Of a DNA stretch of 35,266 bases, positions 14,929 to 23,913 are shown one piece after another; the stretch's first letter is position 1; the number at the start of each line of letters is the position of its first letter. Where the stretch lies: positions 1 through 35,266 of the forward strand of contig JAKAPL010000036.1 in NCBI GenBank assembly GCA_021807105.1, written 5' to 3'. This DNA is from Myxococcales bacterium (lineage in GTDB: Bacteria > Myxococcota > Myxococcia > Myxococcales > JAKAPL01). A model generated the notes under the pieces. That model made no database searches, had not been told where the DNA came from, and saw only the letters and a list, made by a program, of their open reading frames with translations. The position numbers and the translations under genes are program-made.

Positions 14929-17394
14929 ATGGCGAGAGGCGAGGAGAGGTCTCCAGGGCCCGTGCTGCCGCTCCTGCCCCTGCGCGACGCCGTCGCGCTG
15001 CCCATGGCGCTCCTGCCCATCTCGATCAGCCAGGACCGCTCCGTCCGGCTGATCGAGGCGCTGGGGACCGAAGCGCCGCCCGTGCTCGTCCTCGCCCTCC
15101 AGCGCAGCGCGGAGGCGCCGGCCCAGACCCGCGCCGACCTCTTCGACGTCGCGACGACCGCCCGCGTCCACCAGGTGATCCGCGGGCCGGAGGGGGAAGG
15201 GTTGATCATCCAGGGGATCGAACGGGTGCGGATCGGCGATCTCACGCAGACCACGCCGTTCTTGGCGGTCAACGTCGCCCGCGCCCCCGAGACCGAGGAC
15301 GCGGGGACGGATGTGGACGCGCTCGTCGCGACGGTCCGCTCCCTCTTCGAACGGCTGGTCTCGGTCTCCGCCGACCTGCCCGACGCGCTCGCGGTCATGG
15401 CCCACGGCCTCACCCGGCCGCTGCAGCTCGCCTATTTCGTGGCGGCCGGGACGCCCATGGAGGCCCGTGAGCGGCAGGAGATCCTCGAGGCGGACGCGGC
15501 GAGCGACAAGCTGCGGCGGCTCGTCGTCCTCCTCCAGCACGCGCTCGCCGTCCACGACCTGGAGGCGAAGATCACCTCCGAGACGCAGGAGCACATGAAC
15601 CGCGCGCAGCGCGAGTTCTTCCTGCGCCAGCAGATGAGGTCGATCCAGAAGGAGCTGGGCGAGGCGGAGGAGGGGTCCGACGCGCCGCGCCTGAAGAAGA
15701 AGCTCGCCGGGACCGCGCTCTCCGCCGAGGCCAACGCCGAGGCCGGGCGCGAGCTGTCGCGGCTCGGCCCCATGGCCCCGGGCTCGCCCGAGTACGGGAT
15801 GATCGTCTCCTGGCTCGACTGGCTGCTCGATCTGCCCTGGGGCAGGCGGACGGGCGGGGCCCTCGACGTTGCGCGGGCGCGCGCGGTCCTCGACGAAGAC
15901 CACTACGACCTGGACAAGATCAAGGAGCGGCTGCTCGACCACCTGGCCGTGCGCAAGCTGCGGGCGGATCGGGCGGAGGAGGCCGGCTCTGACGGCCAAC
16001 GGGCGGAGGCCGAGGCAGGCGGCCGAAGCCTTCCCCTGGAGGGTGGGCCGGCCGAACGGGAGCCGATCCTCTGCTTCGTCGGGCCGCCGGGCACGGGCAA
16101 GACCTCGCTCGGCCAGTCGATCGCCCGCGCCATGGGCCGTCGCTTCGCCCGGGCCTCGCTCGGCGGCGTCCACGACGAGTCGGAGATCCGCGGTCACCGG
16201 CGCACCTACATCGGCGCGCTGCCCGGCCGGATCGTCCAGACGCTCCGCCGCGCGGGCGCCGCCGATCCGGTCCTGATGCTCGACGAGGTGGACAAGCTCT
16301 CCGCGAGCTTCCAGGGCGATCCCGCCGCGGCGCTCCTCGAGGTCCTCGACCCGGCGGAGAACCAGGCGTTCGTGGACACCTACCTGGGCGTCGCCTTCGA
16401 CCTCTCGCGCGTCCTCTTCATCTGCACGGCGAACACGGTCGAGACGATCCCCCCACCGCTGCTCGACCGGATGGAGGTCCTGTCGCTCTCGTCCTACACC
16501 ACGGCCGAGAAGCTGGAGATCGGCCGCCGCTTCCTCCTGCCGCGCCAGCTCCAGGCGAACGGGCTGCGCCCGGAGGAGCTCGAGCTCCCCGCCGAGACGA
16601 TGCGCGCGATCATCGACGGCTGGACGCACGAGGCCGGTGTGCGCGCGCTGGAGCGCGAGCTGTCGGCGGTCGCGCGCAAGGCAGCGCGCCGGATCGGCGA
16701 AGGGGCGGCGGCGCCGATCCGCGTCGCGCCGCGGGATCTCCCGCTGCTGCTCGGGCCGCAGCGCTTCTTTGCGGAGCTGGCCGAGCGGATGGACCGGCCG
16801 GGCGTCGCGACGGGGCTCGCCTGGACCCCGGTCGGCGGCGAGATCCTCTTCGTCGAGGCGGCGGCGATGCCGGGCAAGGAAGGGCTCATCCTGACCGGGA
16901 TGCTCGGCGAGGTCATGCGGGAGTCGGCGCAGGCGGCGCTCTCGCTCCTGCGTTCGAGCGCGGCGGCGCTGGGGATGCCGGAGGACGTCTTCCGCCGCAA
17001 GCAGGTCCACGTCCACGTCCCCGCGGGGGCGATCCCGAAGGACGGCCCGTCGGCGGGGGTCGCCATCCTGGCCGCGCTCGCCTCGCTCGCGAGCGGCAGG
17101 CGCTGCGCGGCCGACGCCGCCATGACCGGGGAGATCACGCTGCGGGGCAAGGTCCTGCCCGTGGGCGGCATCAAGGAGAAGGCCCTCGCCGCCTGGCGCG
17201 CGGGGGTGCGGACCCTGGTGCTGCCGCGACGCAACGAGGCCGCGCTGGAGGAGCTGCCCAAGGAGGTGCGCGACGGCCTCCGCTTCGTCTTCGTCGGATC
17301 GGCCGAGGAGGCGCTGCGCGAGGTGCTCGAGCCGGCGCGGGCCGCGGCGCCGTGGGGCGAGCTTCCAGCGCGGCAGGCCGGACCGCCGATGTGA
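14929..17394 (+). CDS. lon: ATP-dependent Lon protease
   Basis: 821 residues with the full Lon architecture: N-terminal substrate domain (about 12-210, opening [14 protein letters not shown]), coiled-coil linker ([17 protein letters not shown]), AAA+ domain and S16 protease domain. Walker A is GPPGTGKTS (385-393). Walker B is VLMLDEVDK with D452 and E453. The catalytic dyad is S708 (KDGPSAG) and K751 (GGIKEK). It degrades misfolded and regulatory proteins in the cytosol. A Gly/Glu/Ala-rich insertion (about 345-378) just before Walker A is longer than in E. coli Lon. The start at 14929 gives [18 protein letters not shown]; longer in-frame upstream sequence overlaps the EamA gene. No Shine-Dalgarno is obvious. 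Confidence 0.95.
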   Translation: MARGEERSPGPVLPLLPLRDAVALPMALLPISISQDRSVRLIEALGTEAPPVLVLALQRSAEAPAQTRADLFDVATTARVHQVIRGPEGEGLIIQGIERVRIGDLTQTTPFLAVNVARAPETEDAGTDVDALVATVRSLFERLVSVSADLPDALAVMAHGLTRPLQLAYFVAAGTPMEARERQEILEADAASDKLRRLVVLLQHALAVHDLEAKITSETQEHMNRAQREFFLRQQMRSIQKELGEAEEGSDAPRLKKKLAGTALSAEANAEAGRELSRLGPMAPGSPEYGMIVSWLDWLLDLPWGRRTGGALDVARARAVLDEDHYDLDKIKERLLDHLAVRKLRADRAEEAGSDGQRAEAEAGGRSLPLEGGPAEREPILCFVGPPGTGKTSLGQSIARAMGRRFARASLGGVHDESEIRGHRRTYIGALPGRIVQTLRRAGAADPVLMLDEVDKLSASFQGDPAAALLEVLDPAENQAFVDTYLGVAFDLSRVLFICTANTVETIPPPLLDRMEVLSLSSYTTAEKLEIGRRFLLPRQLQANGLRPEELELPAETMRAIIDGWTHEAGVRALERELSAVARKAARRIGEGAAAPIRVAPRDLPLLLGPQRFFAELAERMDRPGVATGLAWTPVGGEILFVEAAAMPGKEGLILTGMLGEVMRESAQAALSLLRSSAAALGMPEDVFRRKQVHVHVPAGAIPKDGPSAGVAILAALASLASGRRCAADAAMTGEITLRGKVLPVGGIKEKALAAWRAGVRTLVLPRRNEAALEELPKEVRDGLRFVFVGSAEEALREVLEPARAAAPWGELPARQAGPPM

Positions 17395-17584
17395 GGCTCC
17401 GCTCGCGCCCCCGGCCGGACCGACGGCCCGGGATCGTCGCGCGCGCGAGCCGCTGGACCAACGAGCCACGAGAGGCGCCGGCGCGGCAATCCCGGCGGCG
17501 CGGCGAACGGGTCCGAGGGTCGGGTGGACAGAGCTCCGAGCATCCGCTAAGAATTGCGCCAGCTCGTCCATTCGGAGGACTTCC

Positions 17585-19309
17585 ATGCGTGGGGCCGGTT
17601 ATCTGCTTGGCGCTTGTGCCGTGGCGTTTCTCGCCACGGCCTGCTGCGTGACGCCCGTCATCAACGACGGCGGCGTCACCGTCACGGACGGCGGCGCGCC
17701 CGATGGCGGTGATGCCGGCGCCTGCACGCCGGCTTGCGCCGGGAAGTGCTCGGGCGCCTCCGATGGCTGCGGCGGCTACTGTCCCCCGCCGGGCTCCTGC
17801 GCGGGCTGCTGTGACTCGACCGGCGCGTGCCAGAGCGGCAAGACGACGGCGGCCTGCGGAGCGGCCGGGGGGACATGCACGGCGTGCCCCGGGAACGAGA
17901 GCTGCTCGCAGGGAGCGTGCACGGCGATCTGCAAGGCCGACTGCGCTGGCAAGTGCGCCGGCGCGGACGACGGCTGCGGCGGGACGTGCGCGACCGGGAG
18001 CTGCACCGGCTGCTGCGATTCGAACCACGCCTGCCAGCCCGGAACGACGCTCCAGGCGTGCGGCGAGGGCGGCGGCGCCTGCCAGTCATGCCCCGCGAAC
18101 GGGGCCTGCCAGAGCGGGCTTTGCTGCACGAAGGCCGCGGCCCCGGCCTGCTCGACCGCGCCGACCTCGGACAACTGCGGCGGGACGTACCCGGCCACCT
18201 GCACGGCGGCCGACGGCGGCGAGGCGCCGGCCTGCTGCGGCAGCTCCTGCTGCCCCATCGAGGCCTGCCTCGGAGGCGCCACCTGCTGCCCGGCGGGCCA
18301 AGAGGCGTACAACGGCGCCTGCTGCACCCCGGATTGCGTGAACAAGTGCGCCGGCGCAGACGACGGCTGCGGTCACACCTGCCCGGTGGATGGCTGCCCG
18401 GGCTGCTGCACCGCCGACGCGGGGTGCCAGGTGGGTACGACGGACACGTTGTGCGGCAACGGCGGCGTCGCCTGTGCGGCGTGCAGCTCGCCCGACTACT
18501 GCGGAACGCCGGCGATCGCCCCGGACGGGGGCGAGTTCGTCGGTCCGGACGGAGGCCCGGCCTTCGGCCCGTACACCTGCTGCACGCCGAGCTGCGCCGG
18601 CAAGTGCCAGGGCGCCCCGGACGAGTGCGGCGGCCTCTGCCCGCAAGACCTCTGCCAGGGGTGCTGCGAGGGGACGACCTGCGTCGCGGTCGCGAGCGAG
18701 GACGGCGGGATGTGCGGGAGTGGCGGAGCGGCGTGCCAGAACTGTGGCGGCGCGCAGTGCCTCCCGAACGGTAGCTGCGCGCCCTGCGTGGCGAACACGA
18801 CCCGGGCCGTCGGGTGCGGCGACTGCGGGACCCAGAACCAGTTCTGCAACGGCACCGATTGGCAGAGCCTTGGCGGCTGTACGAACTACGCGGCCTGCTC
18901 TTCGGGCCAGTGCTGCGACCCGGCCAGCAACACTTGCCAGGGGACGGCGACGGCCGCCTGCGGGACCAGCGGGGCTTGCCAGAACTGCGGCACGGTCAGC
19001 GCGAACGACGTCTGCGGACCCAATCAGGAGTGCTGCCCCAAGGCTGGCACCTCAGTCAGTACCGGTTGGGGGGCGACCTGCGCCGGCAATCACTGTTGCG
19101 ACAACGGCAGCGACTGCGGGTGCCACGTGCTGCTCTCGAATCCCCTGTTGGGGAATTACAATTCCTGCTCCTGCTGCCTGCCCAGGGGCTCTTTCGTGGG
19201 GATCTCCTGCGGCAACAACAACGGCGGCTGTTGTCCTGGTACGACCTGCGGGTGCGCGTTGCACTGCTCCCCCCACGGCCCATGCTTCATTAGCTGTAGC
19301 TGCAATTGA
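17585..19309 (+). CDS. Cys-rich secreted lipoprotein (574 residues)
   Basis: An N-terminal signal peptide ends at the lipobox LATAC. An Asp/Gly-Gly linker (NDGGVTVTDGGAPDGG) follows, then about 500 residues in which cysteines recur. The repeating motif is roughly 'C.P.C.GKC.GA.DGCGG.C....C.GCCD....CQ.GT', seen near residues 48, 110, 250 and 340. CC pairs and CxGxC spacings imply many disulfides, so the protein is extracytoplasmic. Such proteins are common in Myxococcota and mostly of unknown function. GGAGG 6 nt before the ATG at 17585 fixes the start. It converges on the helicase-loader gene, with a hairpin between them. Confidence 0.78.
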   Translation: MRGAGYLLGACAVAFLATACCVTPVINDGGVTVTDGGAPDGGDAGACTPACAGKCSGASDGCGGYCPPPGSCAGCCDSTGACQSGKTTAACGAAGGTCTACPGNESCSQGACTAICKADCAGKCAGADDGCGGTCATGSCTGCCDSNHACQPGTTLQACGEGGGACQSCPANGACQSGLCCTKAAAPACSTAPTSDNCGGTYPATCTAADGGEAPACCGSSCCPIEACLGGATCCPAGQEAYNGACCTPDCVNKCAGADDGCGHTCPVDGCPGCCTADAGCQVGTTDTLCGNGGVACAACSSPDYCGTPAIAPDGGEFVGPDGGPAFGPYTCCTPSCAGKCQGAPDECGGLCPQDLCQGCCEGTTCVAVASEDGGMCGSGGAACQNCGGAQCLPNGSCAPCVANTTRAVGCGDCGTQNQFCNGTDWQSLGGCTNYAACSSGQCCDPASNTCQGTATAACGTSGACQNCGTVSANDVCGPNQECCPKAGTSVSTGWGATCAGNHCCDNGSDCGCHVLLSNPLLGNYNSCSCCLPRGSFVGISCGNNNGGCCPGTTCGCALHCSPHGPCFISCSCN

Positions 19310-19316
19310 TCGGCGA

Positions 19317-19344
19317 CCGTCGGCTCACCCCGGGGAGCTGACGG
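19317..19344. terminator. Hairpin between convergent Cys-rich and loader genes
   Basis: CCGTC-G-GCTC (19317-19326) pairs with GAGC-T-GACGG (19335-19344) around an 8-nt loop. The stem has 9 pairs with one G/T opposition. There is no T-tract, so it is a candidate bidirectional terminator or mRNA-end hairpin only. Confidence 0.4.
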
Positions 19345-19420
19345 CCGGCGCCGCGGCGGGAGGTCGAAGCGGGCGGCGCCCTCCGCGCGGCCCCGCTGCT
19401 CGCCGTGAGGAGAGACCGGG

Positions 19421-20257
19421 TCAGAACCTCGGGATGCGCCGGTCGTCGGCGACGAGGTGGTGGAAGACCGCCATCTCGGCCATCCGCGAGAAGCTCCGGT
19501 CGCCGATCCGCCGCTGGAGGTCGTCCTCGGCGAGCTGGCCGCGGGCGAGGGCCGCCGGATCGCCGAAGCCCGCCGGCGCGGCTCGTTCGGCGCGGAGGGA
19601 GACGCCGCAGTTGGTCGAGAAGAGCGTCGTCCGATCGGCGTTGTAGCGGCGTCCGAGCAGCTCGTCGAGCGTTGCGAGCTCCCATTCGGTGCCCCGGCCC
19701 TTGCCGATCTCGTCGATCGCGAGCACCTCCACGTCGGCGAGCGGGGCGAGGGCGGCGAGCGCCGAGACGTTGCGGTTGAACGCCTCCTTGATCTCCGAGA
19801 AGAGGAACGAGATCTCGACGAACCGGCAGGCCACCCCCTTCTCCAGGGTCAGGTGCTGGAGCGTCGCGCAGAGGAGGTGGGTCTTGCCGGTGCCCGGCTT
19901 TCCCCAGAGGCAGAACCCCTTGCGGCTGAGCGGGTACGACTGCGCGAACCCCTGCACGCGGGCGAGCACGTCGGCCTGGCCGGCGTCGTAGGCGCGGAAC
20001 GTCGAGAGCCCCTTCTCGCAGAAGTGGCGCGGAACCCCGGCCGCGTTGTAGAGGGCGACCCGGCGGGCGAGGTCGCGGCAGGAGCAGGGCGAGGCGTGGA
20101 GGGCGCCGTCCCGGTCGCGGACGACGCGGCCCGAACCGCCGCAGAGCGGGCAGGGGCTGCGGCAGAGGCAGACCTCGGCGGCCGCGCGGTCGCCGCGGGC
20201 GGCGAAGACGTGGCCGCGGTCGAGGCAGCGGGCACAGGTGGGGGCAGGGGCAATCAT
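19421..20257 (-). CDS. DnaC/IstB-like AAA+ ATPase with cysteine-rich N-terminus
   Basis: 278 residues. The N-terminal 60 residues hold eight cysteines (C8, C11, C30, C32, C36, C39, C58, C60) including CPLCGGSGR, a probable zinc-binding module. The AAA+ ATPase core resembles DnaC/DnaI helicase loaders. Walker A is GKPGTGKTH (119-127), Walker B is VLAIDEIGKG (D182, E183), and the sensor-1 region is TTLFSTNCG. Such proteins load the replicative helicase onto DNA; IstB transposition helpers share the fold, but no istA-like gene is adjacent. The ATG at 20257 overlaps the upstream gene by 4 bp, so the two are translationally coupled. DnaI also has an N-terminal zinc module, which supports the loader reading. 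Confidence 0.82.
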   Translation of the reverse strand: MIAPAPTCARCLDRGHVFAARGDRAAAEVCLCRSPCPLCGGSGRVVRDRDGALHASPCSCRDLARRVALYNAAGVPRHFCEKGLSTFRAYDAGQADVLARVQGFAQSYPLSRKGFCLWGKPGTGKTHLLCATLQHLTLEKGVACRFVEISFLFSEIKEAFNRNVSALAALAPLADVEVLAIDEIGKGRGTEWELATLDELLGRRYNADRTTLFSTNCGVSLRAERAAPAGFGDPAALARGQLAEDDLQRRIGDRSFSRMAEMAVFHHLVADDRRIPRF

Positions 20258-20838
20258 GGGAGGTCGAGCTTACCGTGTTCCAGGGCCGCCGTGGTGAGCG
20301 CCGCGCGGAACGCCTCCCGCCGGGCGAGGCGCGTCGCGCCCGACCTCGCCGGCCGGGCCGCGCGGAAGAGATCCCGCCGCTCGTGCCCGGGGAGCGCCGC
20401 GAGGTAGGCGGCGGCCGCCGCCGGCCGCGGATCCTCCCCCATGCAGAGTGCGCGGTACGCCGCCCTCCATCCCGCCGACGCGGGGGAGCCGGCCGCCTCT
20501 CGCGCGTTCGCGAGCAGCAGGTCCAGGACCGCGGGCGCCGGCACCGGCCCGCTCCCGCGCACCGCCCCGGCGCGGAAGCGCCGGACCTCCGCCTCGATGG
20601 AGCGCTTGCAGGCGCGAAGCGAGAGGTGCGGCGTCCGCTCCTTCCCGTTGCGCCGCCGGACATCGAAGGCCCGCTCGACCCCGCGGCAGATCACCTCGAA
20701 CGGGACCCCCTCGCCCTCGTACCGGCGGACCAGGTCGACGTCGAGGGGCGAGAGCCCCGTGCCCGCGCCCTTCTGCGCGAGGAAGAACTCGGCCACGTAA
20801 TCGAGGTAGCCGATCTCGTCGGCGGGGAGCAGGCTCAC
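20254..20838 (-). CDS. Uncharacterised partner of the helicase loader
   Basis: 194 residues, Ala/Arg-rich and helical, with no signal peptide or membrane segment. GLSPLDVDLVRRYEGEGVPFEVICRGVERAFD (about 27-59) reads like the helical segments found in replication-initiation and DnaD-type proteins, but I cannot assign a family. Its stop overlaps the ATPase start by 4 bp, so it probably works with it, for example in helicase loading or primosome assembly (inference). GTG start at 20838 without a clear Shine-Dalgarno. The C-terminal half (LPGHERRDLFRAARP...) is basic. Confidence 0.65.
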   Translation of the reverse strand: MSLLPADEIGYLDYVAEFFLAQKGAGTGLSPLDVDLVRRYEGEGVPFEVICRGVERAFDVRRRNGKERTPHLSLRACKRSIEAEVRRFRAGAVRGSGPVPAPAVLDLLLANAREAAGSPASAGWRAAYRALCMGEDPRPAAAAAYLAALPGHERRDLFRAARPARSGATRLARREAFRAALTTAALEHGKLDLP

Positions 20839-20907
20839 GGGGCTCGGTCCGCGTTTACAGGGGAAGGGGATCGCCAGGGGAGCAGGGACGGGTCGATGGA
20901 TCTCCCC

Positions 20908-20967
20908 CTTTCGAGGATCGTCGCGTGGCGCGAGAGCTCTCCGGCGAGAAAGGGAGGGGCGATGCCT
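20908..20967. other. Intergenic spacer with imperfect hairpin
   Basis: The 186-bp gap 20839-21024 contains TCCCCCTTTC (20912-20921) and the near-complementary GAAAGGGAGG (20957-20966) enclosing a GC-rich loop. It could end the kinase transcript arriving from the right on the minus strand. Nothing else is recognisable. Confidence 0.25.
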
Positions 20968-21024
20968 GCCTCGGGTCTTCGCTTCCTGGCTTCATGATCT
21001 TCCGCGGGCCGTGGGGAGAGGCGA

Positions 21025-22203
21025 TCACTCCATCAACGCGTCGAAGACCTCTTCAGCCGTCTGGTAGCGCTCCTCGGGGGGCTTGCGCAGAAGCCGGTGG
21101 GCGACGAGCGCGAGCGTGTAGTCGACCCCGGGGTTCACCGAGCCGAGCGGCGGCGGATCGGTCTCGAGGATCCGCTGCCACAGCTCCTGCGGCGTGCGGG
21201 CGTCGTACGGAGGACGGCCGGCGAGCAGCTCGTAGAGCATGACGCCCAGGGAGTAGAGATCGGCGCGTGCGTCGAGCCCCTCCCCGAGGGCCTGTTCCGG
21301 CGCCATGTACCGGTACGTGCCCACGATGCGCCGTGCCTCGGTGACCTGGGACTCGGCGGCGAGGAACTTCGCGAGGCCGAAGTCCATGAGCTTGACCCGC
21401 CGGTCCTCGGTGACGAGGACGTTCTGCGGCTTCAGGTCGCGGTGGACGAGCCCCCGACCGTGGATGTACGAGAGCGCCGAGCAGAGCTGCTGGGCCGCGT
21501 CCTTGAGCCGGGCGATCCGCTCGGCGCGGTTGAGGGCGCCGAGGTCCGGGGTGCGCGGCGGGGCCTCGACGGGCGGGGGTGGGGGCACGGGCGGCGGCGG
21601 CCCCGCGTCGTCGCCGGACATCGAGAGGTCATCGGTGTCCGGCTCGTCCGCCAGCTCCGCGAAGGCGTGCAGCGCCGCGACGCCGAGCCCCTCCGGGGAG
21701 ACGAAGGCGCCGCTGTCGGTCGCCGGCTCGCGGCTCCAGGCGTCGAGCCCGAAGGGAGCGGACGTGCCGCCCTCGTCGGAGCGCGGGCCCGCGGCCCGGG
21801 GACCGCCCTCGTCGCTCCACGGCTCGACCGCCGCGAACCGCTCCTGCGACGAGGAGATCAGCTCGCGGAACAGGTCGTGGCCGTCCTCGGCGCCGGAGAG
21901 GTCGACGGAGAGCCACGACTTCAGGTCCAGTCCGTCCACCAGCTCCATCGCGAGGTAGGGGTAGCCCTCGTGGACGCCGGTGTCGAAGACCCGGACGACG
22001 TTGGGGTGGTTCAGCTCGGCGAGCGCCTCGAACTCGCGGGCCAGGCGCAGGGCCGCCTTGCGCTGGAGCGCGGCGCCGGTCGAAAGGAGTTTGAGCGCGA
22101 CCGGGTCTCCGGTTCGCCGATCGACCGCGCGGTAGACGGTGCCGATCCCCCCCCGGCCGAGCGTCGCCTCGATCCGGTACGGCCCGATCCTTCTGGGAGG
22201 CAC
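21025..22203 (-). CDS. Eukaryote-type Ser/Thr protein kinase with in-domain insert
   Basis: 392 residues from the GTG at 22203. A longer in-frame extension would run through the tRNA gene and is rejected. Hanks-type kinase motifs: Gly loop LGRGGIGTVYRA (15-26), K38 in VALKLL, HRDLKPQN (254-261), DFGLAKF (274-280) and MAPEQAL. Between the hinge (MELVDGLDLKSWL) and helix E (LCSALSYIHGRG) lie about 115 extra residues. They are acidic and Pro-rich, with SDEGG twice and a GPPPPVPPPPP stretch, and look disordered. The protein ends shortly after the kinase lobe with no sensor or membrane segment, so it is a soluble kinase. It is the only gene here with a phospho-signalling role; no phosphatase is adjacent. 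TATGCT 8 nt before the GTG suggests leaderless expression. Confidence 0.9.
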   Translation of the reverse strand: MPPRRIGPYRIEATLGRGGIGTVYRAVDRRTGDPVALKLLSTGAALQRKAALRLAREFEALAELNHPNVVRVFDTGVHEGYPYLAMELVDGLDLKSWLSVDLSGAEDGHDLFRELISSSQERFAAVEPWSDEGGPRAAGPRSDEGGTSAPFGLDAWSREPATDSGAFVSPEGLGVAALHAFAELADEPDTDDLSMSGDDAGPPPPVPPPPPVEAPPRTPDLGALNRAERIARLKDAAQQLCSALSYIHGRGLVHRDLKPQNVLVTEDRRVKLMDFGLAKFLAAESQVTEARRIVGTYRYMAPEQALGEGLDARADLYSLGVMLYELLAGRPPYDARTPQELWQRILETDPPPLGSVNPGVDYTLALVAHRLLRKPPEERYQTAEEVFDALME

Positions 22204-22211
22204 GAGTGGGG

Positions 22212-22241
22212 AGCATACTCTGTCGGCGACCGGACTGGAAA
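22212..22241 (-). promoter_or_regulatory. Promoter of the Ser/Thr kinase, leaderless geometry
   Basis: On the minus strand TTTCCA (22236-22241), an 18-bp spacer and TATGCT (22212-22217). The -10 ends 8 nt before the GTG at 22203 and there is no Shine-Dalgarno. The site is 38 bp from the divergent tRNA gene. Confidence 0.4.
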
Positions 22242-22278
22242 AGGGGCGGTCCGGGGTGCTACACCCACGCGGAAACGA

Positions 22279-22352
22279 GCGCCCATAGCTCAGCCGGATA
22301 GAGCGTCGGGCTTCGAACCCGAAGGCCGCAGGTTCAAGTCCTGCTGGGCGCG
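22279..22352 (+). tRNA. tRNA-Arg (anticodon TCG)
   Basis: Complete cloverleaf. Acceptor GCGCCCA pairs with TGGGCGC (22345-22351), discriminator G. D-arm GCTC/GAGC. Anticodon stem TCGGG/CCCGA with loop CTTCGAA, so the anticodon is TCG, reading CGA-type arginine codons. T-arm GCAGG-TTCAAGT-CCTGC. No CCA is encoded. It is divergent from the kinase gene and 76 bp from its start. Confidence 0.95.
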
Positions 22353-22519
22353 CCCGAGAGGGGGCTGATCGAGCCGTTGAATCATCGTCGGAAGGGACGG
22401 CTGGAGCGGCGCGGCGGCAGAGGCCGGGGAGCCGGTCCTGGGTGGCCGCGCCAACGCAGTCGGGCAGGCGGTGGCGAACATCCGAATCCCCCCTGCCTGC
22501 GAAGGCGGGCGGTCGCGGG

Positions 22520-22705
22520 CTAGGAGACTGGTGTCCCATGGCTGCTTACTGCGAAAGCCGAACCCTTCGCTGCGATGGGCGGCCTCGTCGCTTCGCCGCT
22601 CAACGTAACGCAAAGACTACGTTCCCGCTGCTAGCCCCTCGGGTGCCCGTCTCGTCTTGGTCTCGGCTTTCTCGCGACGGCACCCATTTCACACCAGCCT
22701 CCTGG
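22520..22705 (-). repeat. Family 2 inverted-repeat element, copy 1 (186 bp)
   Basis: The left end CTAGGAGACTGGTGTC and the right end (read inward) CCAGGAGGCTGGTGTG agree at most positions and extend to ATGG, giving a terminal inverted repeat of about 22 bp. The inner right arm TCTCGGCTTTCTCGCGACGG is shared with the copy at 25353-25516. There is no coding sequence inside. It accounts for most of the 499-bp gap between the tRNA and the next lipoprotein; the remainder shows nothing recognisable. Confidence 0.65.
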
Positions 22706-22851
22706 ACGGCGCCGGCAGCCCGTGGTGCCTTGAACTCGACAGGGCGAGCGTCTCCTGGTGGAATCGGCCGGCGGCACGGTCTCGAAGCCGACCCCGACTT
22801 TCCGCCGCCGCTGCCGGCGGCACCTCGGCCCAGAAGGGCCTGGAGTCTCGC

Positions 22852-23778
22852 ATGATGAAGAGCCGAAGCGCTGTCGCCGCACTCGCCCTTGCCGGATGTT
22901 CCGGCGCACAACTCCAGTCGGTCGCGTTGGACGGCGGCGTCGATGGCGGCCCCACCGCCACGATCCCTGACGGCTCCCGCTGCCCGGCCGGCAGGACCCT
23001 CTGCCCGACCGACGCGGGCAGCCTCTGCGTGGATCTCGCGAGCGACCCGTTCCATTGCGGCCTCTGCAACGAGTTCTGCCCCCGGGGGCAGGCTTGCGAG
23101 GATGGCCAGTGCGGGAGCTGCCCCCAGGGTGAGAGCGTGGTGGACGGTGCCTGTGCTCTGCCCTCGCCTCCGGACGGTGGTCTCGAGGATGCGGGTTTCG
23201 ACGCGGGCACCCTGGACGCCGGTGTGGACGGCGGATTCGAGGACGGTGGTCTTGAGGACGGCGGCCTCGACGCCGGGGCGTCAGACTCGGGCCCCCAGGC
23301 GATGGACTGCGCCGATGCAGGCGGTCTGTTGGATGGCGGCACCTGCGTGTTCGACTGCAGCACGCCGGATTCGTGCAAGCACATCGTCTGCCCCGCCGGC
23401 CTTCCTTGCGAGGTCGATTGCTCCGGGGCCCAGTCGTGCATCGACAACGATACGATCGACTGCAGCCACGCGAGCTCCTGCGCGATCGAGTGCTCCGGGA
23501 CCCAGTCGTGCGAGGTGAACACGGTCATCACCTGCGGCGTGGCCAGACCCTGCGACGTCGTCTGCTCCGGTACCCAGTCCTGCCAGAACAACGTGGTGGT
23601 GCACGCCGACGCGGGCGGCAGCACGATCTGCTGCTCCGGGATCCAGTCCTGTGACAACAACGGGTCGGCGATGTGCGACGGGGCGCCCTGCGCGCTCTCC
23701 TGCTCCGGGACCCAGGCGTGCAGCGGCACGACCTGCGCCGCACCGGACTGCACGCCCGGCGCCTCGATCTGCCCCTAA
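22852..23778 (+). CDS. Cys-rich lipoprotein with CSGTQSC repeats
   Basis: 308 residues. Signal peptide MMKSRSAVAALALAGC with lipobox LALAGC. Next come a cysteine cluster (CPAGRTLCPTDAGSLCVD...CGLCNEFCPRGQAC, about 45-85) and an acidic Asp-Gly-Gly linker (about 103-150). Six 'CSG.QSC' units separated by about 20-30 residues fill the C-terminal half (CSGAQSC, CSGTQSC, CSGTQSC, CSGIQSC, CSGTQAC and a degenerate one). The regular repeats with Asn ladders (IDNDTI, NNVVV, NNGSA) suggest a small disulfide-pinned beta-solenoid. Cell-surface location is inferred; function unknown. GGAG upstream supports the ATG at 22852 (or 22855). Confidence 0.75.
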   Translation: MMKSRSAVAALALAGCSGAQLQSVALDGGVDGGPTATIPDGSRCPAGRTLCPTDAGSLCVDLASDPFHCGLCNEFCPRGQACEDGQCGSCPQGESVVDGACALPSPPDGGLEDAGFDAGTLDAGVDGGFEDGGLEDGGLDAGASDSGPQAMDCADAGGLLDGGTCVFDCSTPDSCKHIVCPAGLPCEVDCSGAQSCIDNDTIDCSHASSCAIECSGTQSCEVNTVITCGVARPCDVVCSGTQSCQNNVVVHADAGGSTICCSGIQSCDNNGSAMCDGAPCALSCSGTQACSGTTCAAPDCTPGASICP

Positions 23779-23783
23779 CGGTG

Positions 23784-23818
23784 GAGGGCCGCTGGCCACG
23801 ATCCCCGATCGGGCCCTC
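23784..23818 (+). terminator. Hairpin after the CSGTQSC lipoprotein
   Basis: GAGGGCC (23784-23790) pairs with GGCCCTC (23812-23818) six bases past the stop. It lacks a T-tract. Confidence 0.4.
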
Positions 23819-23913
23819 GAGTCCCCCCCCGGTTAGAGCCAGGCTGCAGCGCTCCGGGGGCGGCGTGTCGTGGGCTCTCGCGCGGGACCCTCGCCTACGG
23901 TAGAACCGCCCGC

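Noticed and set aside
14731-17586. A 951-codon open frame on the minus strand across lon
   Set aside because: It is antisense to an unambiguous Lon protease. The composition is Arg/Ala/Gly/Leu-rich and low complexity, as expected from an antisense frame in very high-GC DNA.
22204-22539. N-terminal extension of the Ser/Thr kinase
   Set aside because: It would translate antisense through the tRNA-Arg gene and part of a repeat element; a promoter-like box and GTG lie just before the kinase domain.
22279-22705. Integrative element inserted at tRNA-Arg
   Set aside because: No duplicated tRNA 3' end, integrase or cargo genes are visible; only the short family 2 repeat follows.
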